Below, piece after piece: positions 46,132-56,337 of a stretch of DNA of 64,000 nt. The stretch is from positions 930,001 through 994,000 of the forward strand of contig OX596338.1 in assembly GCA_951394405.1 (NCBI GenBank), given 5' to 3'. Numbering within the stretch: the first letter of the stretch is position 1; the number at the start of each line of letters is the position of its first letter. The stretch is from Coprinellus micaceus. Taxonomy: Eukaryota > Basidiomycota > Agaricomycetes > Agaricales > Psathyrellaceae. Position numbers and translations under genes: made by a program. The notes under the pieces were generated by a model, which saw nothing but the letters and a program-made list of their open reading frames with translations, made no database searches and was not told where the DNA came from.

Positions 46132-47712
46132 TCACAGTTGAATCTCGGGCGGGTCCTCCCAGGAGTCAGTCACAAGCTTAATGCCGATGCTACACTTCAT
46201 ATCCAACCAAGGCACTTCAGAGTTCCCTACTGCAAGCGCAACATAGTCCGTCACTTTCACATTTTCACCCTCGAAGCCCCCCGTCCGCACTTCAGGGATA
46301 CACTTAAGGCTCCCCGACCAGCTGAGGTACTCAAACGACCCGTCGTGTGGCCGGGAATAGCAGTCAGTCATCACCGGGGGTACCGACTCGAGTGTACCCT
46401 CTGCGATAACGATGTTCTTCAATTGCTTCTTTACCCTGATCTCTGCGCGAATCTGACGAATGATGTACACCCGAAGAGTTTTAGGCTCACACTTCCGTAG
46501 ACATGCCGCCGTCGGGGACTTGCTGCGGGGGATGGGGATGGAAAGGCTCCTCCTCTTGCCAGAGTTGCCAGTGAAGCTGCTGGTCGGGGAGATGCGAGGG
46601 GATGATGGTGAGGAGTCTGCGGCGCCAGAGAGGAGAGCGACTTTGAGGGAGCTAACGGGACCGGAGACTTGGACATGGAAAGGGATAGCGTCGGTCATGG
46701 GGTATACTCGTGCACTTGGAATGAAGAGCTGGAGAGGAGTGGCATTGAGCCTCAACTTGACCGAGCACTAGGGAGGCGTGACTCACGTTAGCAGTTATTG
46801 GCTCCAAATGTGGATGAGAGTCGATAGGGAAGGACCTGGTAGCTTGGTACCATTCGTTCGGTAACGCCTTGATGTTCGCCAAGCATCCTGGGATCGTCGA
46901 GGTCGGCTCCATGCCCCTCGACCGTGGCAGGTAATCGAATGTCAAGAACACGCTAATCCCTCAGTTTCAGCTTCGTTCATATCTCGTACGAGGCGCGCGC
47001 CAAAACACTCACTGCTCTGTCTTCTCCCAGGTGAACACGTTCTTCGGCGCCTTGGTGATAGAAATACGAATGCGGTATGCACTCCGAATGCTGAGGAATT
47101 GGTGGCCGTCTCTGTCGATTTCGTGGAAGGATGGTGGGAGAGGGTAGTGCTTGCCTCCGCTTTCGTACTTATCGGGTAGGGAGAATGCGAACTCGACGTC
47201 TCCGGGGTAGATCTGGGACGATTCGCTCCGTTTCCAGAGCGTTGAAGATGCGTTGACGAGGGTTGTTACTTTTGAGAAGCCTTCGGCCATGGTGATATCC
47301 AGCTTGCCGTCCACCTGGGGATGCTGATGAGTATGGGAGTGCCGGGGTGATTAAAGGGAACACGTACCAGGAGATCAACGGATGTAACGCGCTCGGGGTC
47401 TTCAATCGAAACGAAACCATTAATGACCTCGTCTCGACCGTACCACGGCGTCTTAATGCCAGGCTCTTGCCCCCTGAGCGTAATAGCGTACTTGCTACAG
47501 TTCTTCACGAACGTATGTTCTGGGTTCCTAAACCTGAACCCCACACCCAACGAATGCTGGAGGCTTCGCTCCCCGCACGCTGGTTGGTGTGAGTAGTTTG
47601 GCGCGGGGAGAGAGGGGGTGTACGCGGGGAGAGAGTGTGCGAGCGAGGTGAGCACGCAGGAGCACACGTCGTCGGACGTGCTGCTACTGCAGCTGGGGAG
47701 TGCGATGGCCAT
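46132..47712 (-). CDS. Arrestin-like protein
   Basis: Four exons: about 47712-47370, 47316-47009, 46950-46797 and 46755-46132. After about 50 residues an arrestin-type beta-sandwich starts: FRNPEHTFVKNCSKYAITLRG, GYGRDEV-like GRDEVINGFVSIED, VTSVDLLV, VDGKLDITMAEG, then YPGDVEFAFSLPDKYES, PPSFHEID and AYRIRISITK. The second lobe contains LRLNATPLQLFIPSARVYP, DAIPFHVQVSGP and IGIKLVTDSWED. Fungal arrestin-related proteins link membrane cargo to ubiquitin ligases; no PPxY is evident here, so that role is only inferred. The start (MAIALPS) is the first ATG; an N-terminal hydrophobic stretch is short. Exon borders are approximate. Confidence 0.75.
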
Positions 47713-48656
47713 GGAGAGTGGAAGGAGATGGTGAGGACGAAGGGGAGGCGCGTTGAGGAGCTATTGGAAATAAAAGATTTCGAGATCCGCGTTGAATAAA
47801 ATCGGAGAGCATATGGAGGCCTAAATACGTCCTGGCCAGGAGGATCGAGTCATCTTCGACAGTCCGTATAAGGTAGGTCGAGGTCCTGGATGAAGACACG
47901 TTCAGACACGGCCAACGAGAACGTGTCTGTGCCTTGCTGACGAAGCGCGACCTCCTGTCATAGAAAGGGAAGGAATGTTGGCGGAGGGCCATGGAGACCA
48001 GTTCCGAGAGTCAAGGGAAAAAGGTGACCTCATAAGCGCCATGCGTGTCGCTATCTATAGATGGGCGCCCTGATGCAGGTCCACGACCCGCGATATTAGA
48101 TAAGCGTGGTTCTCAGAAATTTAGAGGCCTCCTGCGATTCGCATCGTTCACGAAAGAATGGCGAATACGGGAAGCTGGAGAGCGAGCACTGAGGCGAGGT
48201 GAGGCGCCCCCAAATACGTCAGGGAGCGAGGGCAATTCGGTGATACGCATCCAATTCAATATGACTCGAAAATAACGTTTGCTCGGGTAAGCAGGTCGAC
48301 TGAATGCTTGATTGAAATAAAGGGTTGGTCTCCAGAGCCCCCGCTCGGAATCTCGACGGAAGACTGTGGACACGGCGAGAAAAGGGTGGAAACCAGAGAC
48401 ACTGGGTCCGGGAATATGGGGCGCACCACCATTCGCAGGGGCTCGGCCGAAGGACGAATCAGCATCCAGCGTGGAGAGCGAAGGACTGCCGGTGCGGTTC
48501 TCCAGGTTTCTCCAGGGGTCTCCAATGTTCCCCAGGGTTCTTCTGGGCCTTCGCAATTGTCTGGGAAATGACCTCAGGTATCACAGCACGAATGAAGATA
48601 CGGAAAGTCACCGGAGAGTAAACCAACAAGTTACAAGGTATAGGCTCATCAGAGCA
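47713..48656. other. Intergenic (arrestin promoter / HAS1 3' end)
   Basis: About 940 bases. Overlapping frames near 48113-48556 on both strands lack domains and supported starts. A TCTCCAGG micro-repeat lies around 48500-48525. CATAAGCGCCATG at 48030-48042 resembles the HEAT-promoter motif. Confidence 0.4.
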
Positions 48657-50547
48657 TTACCGGCTCCACTGCTGACCACTCGCCTTCTGTCTCTTCTGCT
48701 CCTTTCCCCGCCTATACACCTCCCTGTCCACCTGCTTCTTGCCGAGCGTCTCTATCCGCCTCTGCTTGCCCATGCCGCCCTGCGCTCTTGACGTTTTCTC
48801 AGCTTCCTCATCTTCCTCGTGCTCGTCCAAATCTTCGTCGGCAACGGGCTTCAACTCCTCCATCTCTAAATCACTCGCATCTGAGAGAGCTCCCTTCCTC
48901 TTCCTCTTCTTCTCCGTAACGCCGCTCCCGGGGGCGATATTAAGGTTGACGCGTGGGGGGACGGAGAAACCGAAGGACTTGCCAATCTTGACGAGATCGA
49001 GTTTGTTAACGTCGAACACCTTCTTGAGCGCGTACGACGCGTAGGACTGGAGGTACGAGCGGAATCCGTTCTTCGCGGACTGGTGGAGGAAATAGTTCTT
49101 TTGTAGGAGCTTCTCAAGCTATAAAAATCGTGAGTTGTTATAAATATATGATGGAACTGGAGGCATACCTGTGTTTGGATGTTGGCTATCCGATCTGAAG
49201 GGAAGCTGTATTCGTTGAGGGGAACCTTGGCCTCTTTGAGGTATCTCAGGAAGCCAAGCTCGCTCTCTAGGAGGAAGAGCAAACTCTTGCCGACCTTGCC
49301 TGCACGCGCCGTCCGTCCTACACGGTGAATGTAGTCCCGAGGATCATCTGGGGGGTCGAACTGCACGATCCAATCCACACGGGGGATATCTAAACCACGG
49401 GCGGCGACGTCTGTGCAGAGAAGGATTCCATTCTCCGCGTTGATGAACTCGAAGAACGTATTCGTTCGCTTTTGCTGCTTTTGCTTGCCGTGGAGATCCA
49501 ACACAGGCACATCGATGTAGTTGAGGAGCTCGGCGTGGTATTTGACGGAGTTGCAGCTCGAGAAGAAGACGATAACTTTCTTCTTCATATTCTTCTTAAG
49601 GAAGGTATAGAGGAGGCGAAAGCGCATGTCGGACGAGCACACAACGTAGCCTTGGGTGAGTGTGGAGACGGTGCTGTTAGCTTCTTCCTTGTCGACGTCG
49701 ATGAAGATGGGGTTGGGGCGGAGGGAGATGCGGGCGAGGTCGGTGACTTTTGTTGTTTGGGTGGCGGAGTAGAGCATGGTCTGACGATTCTCTATTGCGA
49801 TTGTTAGGTCGTGACCCGACAGAAGAAATAGCCCGATCACCTTTAGGCAGAATAGAGATGATCCTTTTCATTTCCTCCTCGAAACCGACCTCCAGAATAC
49901 GATCCGCCTCGTCGATGATGAGTGCTTTGAGATTGCGGTAAACGAAGCCCTTGCAGTTCTGCGAAAAGGTCAGTCGACGCCTTCAGAAAACGACCTGCAC
50001 GCACCTGGAGATGATCCAGCAAACGACCAGGGGTGGCCACGAGCAGATTGACACCCTTGTTGAGCTTATCCATCTCGGCCTTTTGGTTGGCCCCACCCAT
50101 TACCACACCAAACGTTTGTGAGTGGTATGCCATGAGGTCCTTGGCGACGCCGAAGATTTGGAGGGCGAGCTCTCGAGTGGGGGTAATGATAACGATTCCA
50201 GTTCCTGTGGACGAGGTCTAGGCAGTGTTTAACCGAAAAGAAGGAGAGTGCGCACCGTTCATTGGCTTGAACTTGAGTCGATGCAAAAGCTCAATAGCTG
50301 GGATCAGGAAAGCTAAAGTCTTTCCCGAACCCGTCTGTGCAGCACCCAGTACATCCTTCCCAGTGAGTAGAACGGGTATTGATTTCTCTTGGATTTGGGT
50401 CATCGTCGTGAAACCCATTTCCTCCAAGGCCCTGACCGTCGGTGCCGAGAGGTCGAGTTTTGAGAACGGCGCGCGCTCAGGCTTGGTTTCCGCTGCACCA
50501 TTTGCCTGGCTCGACGACGTCTTGCTTGTTGAGGCCTCTGAAGCCAT
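48657..50547 (-). CDS. HAS1: DEAD-box RNA helicase Has1
   Basis: Multi-exon gene starting MASEASTSK at 50547. All DEAD-box motifs are seen: Q-motif (FSKLDLS...[14 protein letters not shown]), motif [10 protein letters not shown], Ia PTRELALQ, Ib [10 protein letters not shown], motif [17 protein letters not shown], motif [24 protein letters not shown] (V), and [12 protein letters not shown] (VI). The C-terminal extension [52 protein letters not shown] is diagnostic for Has1/DDX18. A basic-acidic nucleolar-type tail follows (EKKRKRKG ... EEDEEAEK). Has1 is a nucleolar ATPase needed for small- and large-subunit pre-rRNA processing and release of U14 snoRNA. Divergent from the F-box gene, with 199 bp between starts. 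Confidence 0.95.
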
Positions 50548-50746
50548 TTTGGGGTAGAAGTAGAAGTGGATTACAACCAAGTATTGATATGTGCGACCAT
50601 CTAGCTTTTTTCGAGGCGGATCACCATTTTCCCACGGGCTGGCATCAGCCGCGACAACGCCATGCGCGGCGAGCTCGCCATCAACCACAACGACCACGAC
50701 CAAACCATCCTTGGAACATTACACACACACACACACGACGGTGCCG
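50548..50746. promoter_or_regulatory. Bidirectional promoter, HAS1 / F-box gene 1
   Basis: 199 bp between divergent ATGs, with a dinucleotide run (AC)8 at 50721-50736 directly before the F-box start. Confidence 0.55.
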
Positions 50747-52203
50747 ATGTCTCACAATGACCAAGTCCCTCACCTACGCCTACCTTTGGAACTGCACGAC
50801 CTCATTCTCCAGCATCTTTCCTATGCTCGCCCTGCTCTCTTCCGATCCTCCATGGTCTGCAAGGATTGGCGCAATATCTGCTCTGCAATGCTCTTTGCGA
50901 GCATAGATCTCTCCTCTAGGCGAGGCGAGGAACCCGGGGAACGATTTAGGAACTTCTCCCAATTGACGAGAGCCCCTTCGTACCCGAATTTCCTCGCCGA
51001 TATTCAATATATCAAGATGGACGGGGCAGCGACATCACGAGACATCCTTGAGACCCAGGTCGAAAGATTGGGCCGCCTTACCGCGATAGGCATTGCGGGC
51101 GACCTCCGTGGCGGTGTGGAGGGTACCGACTATTATGGTGCAATATCAAGGCAATTTTCAGGGCTCAAACATTTGGACCTGGTCGGAGCCGCCTTCAGAA
51201 AACGCTCCACCCTGCTCGAGTTCCTATCCTCCTTTCGCAGCCTTCAGAGTTTGGCGCTGGGCAACATGAAATGGATCACAGCGCCTGGAGATTGGAACGC
51301 CCCCGTTCCCTCCGTTGCAGGGTCGCTTCCCGCCATTGACCACCTGAGGATCACACTCAAACCTATGGAGCATATGAGTAGATTTTTCCTCTCCTGGCTG
51401 GCTGGGCAGCTGGAAGCGAGAGCCTCGCTGAGGTCTTTGGACTACACGGTGATTGCGGTCTCACCTCCGCCTGTCTACACCCAAAGCTTTCTGCAACATG
51501 TCTCCTCCACTCTCGAGCGGATGACTCTCGACTTCGAAACAGGGAGCCTTGCACTCGGTGAGTTACGCGATATGACCCAAACCTCCTGCTTGTTGACCAG
51601 TTTCACCTTCCCTTCGTGCTAGGTCAATTTGATCCGTCGTGTGTCTTCTCCTATCTTACCTCACTTGACCTCGGATTTCCGATACCAGAGGTGATGACCT
51701 CCCAGTACAAAGCCCTGGATATCATGTACCCCAAACGGCTGGGGACAGGAGCAACGCCCCGACCGCCTTTCGAGCTGCAATCCGTCGTAGGCCTCTCCGT
51801 AGCGTTGCGGCGCATCAGCGCTCCTCTGCTTCAGGACCTGACCCTAAGACTCTACGCCGACATAGAGTACGATGGGAAGGTATTTTGTTCGATGGGCACC
51901 CTGCAATCCATCGACTTCTCAGGGCTCGACTTTGAGTTGTCGTCGCCTTCTCGGTTACCCACCCTCCGAAATGTGACCCTAATCTGTGGAAGCGTTTTCC
52001 CGCCCGCCCCCTTTCAGGAATTCTTCCTCTTTCCAGGAGGTCCTGAAACAGCTAGTTACGGCAGTCGACCATACTACTCTCGGGCACCGAAACCAAGTGC
52101 CAGCGGTCGATTCGAAGGCGATGCAGTCACCTTTTCACGCTCGGCTTTTCCGCTAGCCACAGCGCGGCAAGGCGTACAGTTTCACATCGTTAAAGGTGAA
52201 TGA
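50747..52203 (+). CDS. F-box/LRR-like protein 1
   Basis: Two exons (50747-51557, 51623-52203), 463 residues, frame closes exactly. An N-terminal F-box (LRLPLELHDLILQHLSYARP...SMVCKDWRNICSAMLF) is followed by irregular leucine-rich segments (FSGLKHLDLVGAAF, FRSLQSLALGNMKW, LTSLDLGFPIPE, LQDLTLRLYA). F-box proteins bind Skp1 in SCF ubiquitin ligases and pick substrates; the target is unknown. First of six such genes in 12 kb. An in-frame ATG further upstream does not exist in this exon. Confidence 0.8.
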
Positions 52204-52651
52204 ACTACAATTCGGCGAATGGTGTAACCTATGCTTGTAGCATGTCCACCCCTTCGCGACCTCCCCTGTACCATAGCAGACTCCTGATGGAACCTCGTGC
52301 CAATAGTCACCCGGGCGTACGGGGAACCTGACGTTTTCAGCAAGGGGGTCGTGAACAAACGGCAAAGTGTACGATAATCTCGCCCCATGACTGATAATGC
52401 GATGCTCCCTAAAGCCAGAGAGCCGCTATTTGCCCGAAATTTCCCCCTTCTTTCATATTGAAACGCTTTTCGTTCAAGTCCCGACCGAAGCCTCCCACAT
52501 GCAACCCGCATGTCGGCTCACGCGGCCGAGGGTGAATTTAAGCGCCCAGGCGCTTCCAACGGCGCGTGTTCGGGACTTTTTGCAAGGAGGGTTTTGCGGC
52601 TACATAGGACGCTTGTATTCACTATTAAACTGATTTCTGCCGTACATACGG
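52204..52651. other. Convergent intergenic between F-box genes 1 and 2
   Basis: About 450 bases with no supported gene. It contains TGAATTTAAGCGCCC at 52533-52547, identical over 15 bases to 29714-29728. Confidence 0.5.
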
Positions 52652-54226
52652 TTAATGCTGGTCGTAGGGTAGATTCGTGACCCGCTTTGGAGCCGGATTG
52701 GGTGGGACGCGTAGGATCTCTAGTGACGGGTATACCGAGTTCCTCAATGGCCCACCTTCCGATGCTTCCCCAACTTCGCCAAACAGGGCTCCGATGTACA
52801 CCTCCGCGCATTTGACCCTCTTCAAGGCTCCGTTTTTTGAGCACCCCATCTCCACAATCCCGCTGATGGGACCGTAGAAGTCCTGAGGCATTGGGCCGCA
52901 CCTTTCGCGAGGGGAAGGAACAGAGAGTGTAGTAAGCCCTTCGACAACGGAGTGCCATGCTGAAAGGAACGATCGATATGTCTCTGCTAGGCCCTCGTCA
53001 GGTTGCACCACAGAATGTCGAATCAGGTGTATGCTCAAGTCTTGGAACCACATGCTCAGAGGTTCCCCGTTCGAGTGGTTGGGGCGGGGCGGTGGAGGGT
53101 TGTGGACAAAGCCGCAGGCGAACTCATCGGATTCATGATGAGCATCTAGCGTGAGCTCTGGTTCTGCCTGCCCGGGTGGCAGCGGCCTGCCGTAGCGCCA
53201 TACCAGCCTCTCAGTGTCTGTGTGGATATCATCATCCCAGGGCGCAACATGGAGGGTAAACCGGACAACGCGACAGGCTGGAAGGTGGACGAATTCGAGG
53301 AAGAGGTTTAGGTCCTGGGCGGTAAGGGTCATGACGACTGAGGTGAGGTGCTGCAAGGTGACCTGCCTCAGTGACGAATTATCGATAACTTGTTTGACGG
53401 CTCCATAGTGGGCTTGGGCGATCTTGAGCCCAAGGGTGGCCAGGTTTGGGAGATTTTGGAGGGTGACGAGCCACTTCGAGAGGTCCGTCGGAAGCGACGG
53501 GTCGGCATTCCGCGCAAAACTAATGTCGACGTGTAAGATCTGGAGGTTGACGCTGATGTTGAGTTCATTGATCTTGAACCAGGTCTTCTGAGTGAAAGAC
53601 TTGACAACGACGACAGGTCCCCTCGAAAAATAGAGCTCGGGAGTACACACTCTCTGAAAGAGTCGAACGAAATGCTCGGACTCCGGAATTGGGGTGCAGC
53701 GGCACTCTCGGGGGCATTGAGGACCCCAGGGCTTGGAGAATCCGGAAGGGCTGTTGGATCGGGGAGCAGGGTGAGATTGCACGATTCCATGCGTGATGTA
53801 TGCTGCAAGAGAAAGAATGGGGATGGCTGGAGCCGCTATGGCTGTATAGCAGTGCGTATCCCACCCAGCGCTGACCAATGGGACCGCTTGACAACGCCGT
53901 AGCATCTCCTTGTTGATGTCGAACGTCGTTTGACCTCCAAAATCCTCACCCTGACCGCTGTTGTCCCGATTCCTTGACATTCGAGGGGGTTGTAAAAGAG
54001 CGAATCGTCTCCATAGATTTGGGCAACTCTCGAGAGCGATGGTTCGCCATCGAGCACAGACATGCGTCACGCTCAGGGCGTGGCGAAATGCCCACCAATG
54101 TTGGTACGGATTTTGGGAGAACACGTCGAGAAGGACATCGTCAGGTAGTTTATCGATGGCCGATATCGCAACCATGAAAGGGTGACTAGTTGGAGATGGG
54201 GTTGGTGGTTGACAACGAAGAGGCAT
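52652..54226 (-). CDS. F-box protein 2
   Basis: Single exon, 524 residues. F-box region near the N-terminus: AIDKLPDDVLLDVFSQNP, VTHVCARWRTIALESCPNLW. The rest alternates leucine-rich strands (LQILHVDISFA, LPNLATLGLKIAQAHYG, SLRQVTLQHLTSVVMTLTA) and ends with SLEILRVPPNPAPKRV. Likely an SCF adaptor; substrate unknown. A second in-frame ATG (MVAISAIDKLP) 17 codons in is an equally good start. A 23-bp palindrome lies two bases upstream of the first ATG. It shares only the general F-box/LRR plan with its neighbours. Confidence 0.8.
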   Translation of the reverse strand: MPLRCQPPTPSPTSHPFMVAISAIDKLPDDVLLDVFSQNPYQHWWAFRHALSVTHVCARWRTIALESCPNLWRRFALLQPPRMSRNRDNSGQGEDFGGQTTFDINKEMLRRCQAVPLVSAGWDTHCYTAIAAPAIPILSLAAYITHGIVQSHPAPRSNSPSGFSKPWGPQCPRECRCTPIPESEHFVRLFQRVCTPELYFSRGPVVVVKSFTQKTWFKINELNISVNLQILHVDISFARNADPSLPTDLSKWLVTLQNLPNLATLGLKIAQAHYGAVKQVIDNSSLRQVTLQHLTSVVMTLTAQDLNLFLEFVHLPACRVVRFTLHVAPWDDDIHTDTERLVWRYGRPLPPGQAEPELTLDAHHESDEFACGFVHNPPPPRPNHSNGEPLSMWFQDLSIHLIRHSVVQPDEGLAETYRSFLSAWHSVVEGLTTLSVPSPRERCGPMPQDFYGPISGIVEMGCSKNGALKRVKCAEVYIGALFGEVGEASEGGPLRNSVYPSLEILRVPPNPAPKRVTNLPYDQH

Positions 54227-54481
54227 GCCACTCGTGTGTCACACACGAGTGTTGTATCCGTTCAGAGTCATTCTTACAGCGCTTTTGAAATGTCACGAAC
54301 GTTATTTCATAGACCAGTTTGGGTTACTATGCACCGCCCCTTTACACTGTCACATTGATGAGAATCACATACTTGGTTGAGTGGTCGGTGTAGGTGTGGG
54401 ACAGAGGGACAGCCCCTCTGTCTTTCGTCCTGCTACCATCTCGTCCAACAGCACTACCTCAGCCCCTTCTGTCGCCTTTCC
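54227..54481. promoter_or_regulatory. Bidirectional promoter, F-box genes 2 / 3
   Basis: 255 bp between divergent starts. The palindrome at 54229-54251 sits directly at the start codon of F-box gene 2. Confidence 0.45.
54229..54251. repeat. Perfect inverted repeat at the start codon of F-box gene 2
   Basis: CACTCGTGTG, spacer TCA, CACACGAGTG: 10-bp perfect arms. It lies 2-24 bases upstream of the minus-strand ATG at 54226, so it would be in the 5' leader as a hairpin or act as a dyad binding site. Confidence 0.8.
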
Positions 54482-55941
54482 ATGTCGTCGTTAGTGTATG
54501 AGGCACCGACTGAGATCATCGAGATCATACTCTCCCATCTCCAAAGCGATGTGCCTACACTCGCTCGGTGTAGTCTCGTAGACCGAGGGTGGCTCTCCAT
54601 GTCCCGCCAATGGCTATTCGAAGATGTCGACATGACTAGTTTCAAGACGACAACCCGACAGGCTCGATTCCACAAGTTTATGGACCTCTTTGAGAAGAGT
54701 CACCCCAAAGCCCCTTGCACGCTCAGCCAATACATCCAGTGCCTAACACTTGATCCCACATTCTCTCCGTACCAGTTATCTGGCCTCACCACCCTCGATC
54801 TACCCAACCTGCACGCGATCCGGATCAAAGCCTCATCGGTGTCCGTGCCGCACTACGTACTCTCGTCGATATCCAGCCTATTCTCCGAGAAGATACGCCG
54901 CTTGGACATCACGTCGCTCGTGTTCCCCACTCCGTTGGCTTTCGTGGAGTTCGTATCCGGGTTCCCCACTCTGGAACATTTGGCGCTGGGCGACAGTGGC
55001 TTTGTCAAAGGGGAGTGGGATCCTCCTGCCACCAGCCTGCAACTTAGCCCGAGGATTACGTCCTTGCGATGGTCGCAGAGGCTTGGGATCATCAAGGGCG
55101 AGGTAAGAGGGTGGTTGCTGGACCAGATCCAGCAGCAAAGAATTGAAGTCAAGTCCTTGGAGTTTGTCGCGAATGGATGTTGTGACATCTTCCCGTCAGA
55201 CATCTTTTCCACCGTTGCGGAGAATGTTGAACGGTTGGACATCCACCTCAACTTCTCAGATTTAAATATCATCCAGTGTGAGTTCCTCTTTCCGCATTAC
55301 TCGTTGTCTGCCCCTCGAATTAATACCCTTCACTTTTCTTAGCCATCACCTCGCTCAATACCTCATTCCTTAACCTTCGACGTTTACACTTGAAATGCAC
55401 ACTTGAGGACCCTCAGTCTCGCAGACACAATTCGCACAGTAAGCGAACCTTCCCTGCTTTACTGTGAACACGCCGTTAATTTGCTTCTCCTTGGGTGCTC
55501 TCCCCTGCCTCTGCAGCCTTAAACTTCGAACTCAAGATACTGACTTCCTCGCTCGCCGCACCGCAACTCTCCGACCTCTCAATCGCATGTTGCGCACAAA
55601 AGGGGCCAAGATTGTGCGCAGTTCATACGCTTCGCGAAACACCGTTCAAGCAACTTGACGAGACGCTATCCGCCTGGCCGGAAGGTGTGTCTTTGCCGAG
55701 CCTCCGTACTGTCAGGTTCTTGGTGGAGAACTGCCCTGGACACCCTTGTCCAGGAGCACCCCCGCGATTCGTCGAAGATAGCTCGGATGGTCGAGTGGAC
55801 GATGGTCCTTCAGAAGGGACAGGGAGGGGTCATAAAGAGATGTTTGAGGACCTCACTTATGGGTTCTTGGAGGACGCTTTCCCCCGCACCTTGGCGGCGA
55901 AAGGCGTAGCACTATTCGTAATGCAGGTAGCAAACCTGTAG
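54482..55941 (+). CDS. F-box/LRR-like protein 3
   Basis: Three exons (54482-55277, 55343-55438, 55517-55941), 438 residues with exact frame closure. F-box: EAPTEIIEIILSHLQSD..., RCSLVDRGWLSMSRQWLFED. Leucine-rich strands follow (LSGLTTLDLPNLHAIRIKAS, FPTLEHLALGDSGF), with a short exon FLNLRRLHLKCTLEDPQS and the end LEDAFPRTLAAKGVALFVM. The general order resembles F-box protein 1 (both have F-box, about 10 leucine-rich segments and a ...FGRF/ALAT..GV end). Probable SCF substrate adaptor. Confidence 0.8.
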
Positions 55942-56074
55942 CGGAACGGAGTCACTTATGTATTATCTTCGAATTCGATTGAAAGGATGTGTGTTGAGGA
56001 TGCTAGGCGCAAAGTTGCCTGGGAATGACAACTGCTCTCTGTGCGTGGAGTACGCCTGTCGAAGGAACCCAAAA

Positions 56075-56337
56075 CTACCTAGACCCTACGAAAACGCCCA
56101 CACCCATAGGCTTTAGGCGTTCGATTTGACCCGTGTAGTCCTGCAAATCCCGACTTCCATCGACCATCACCGGCAGCGACTGGATGAAGGTTATTTCAAG
56201 CCTCTCCAAACTGGAAGTAGGATTATCCTCTCCAAGCGTCAATGGGCCCTGCTCCTGGAGATGTGCGGCGCCTGCCCCGGCGAACTGGAAGATGCCAGCG
56301 AGACGAGCACTGGGGTGCAGCTTGAGCACCAGTAGCC
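56075..56337 (-). pseudogene. Detached C-terminus of F-box gene 4
   Basis: A frame of about 85 codons on the minus strand (VLKLHPSARLAG..., SLERLEITFIQSLPVM, YTGQIERLKPMGVGVFVGSR, stop). It matches the very end of the two neighbouring F-box proteins (NLKLTFLQPT...VNVEVGLKYH and DFKLTYHAKA...TSVRVGPKYE). It has no F-box of its own and lies just beyond the transposon that ends F-box gene 4, so it is that gene's cut-off 3' end. Rejoining is not exactly in frame as read here, so a further small change or an intron is possible. Confidence 0.75.

Noticed and set aside
48113..48791. Overlapping frames between the arrestin-like gene and HAS1
   Set aside because: Several frames on both strands are open by composition; none has a domain or good start.
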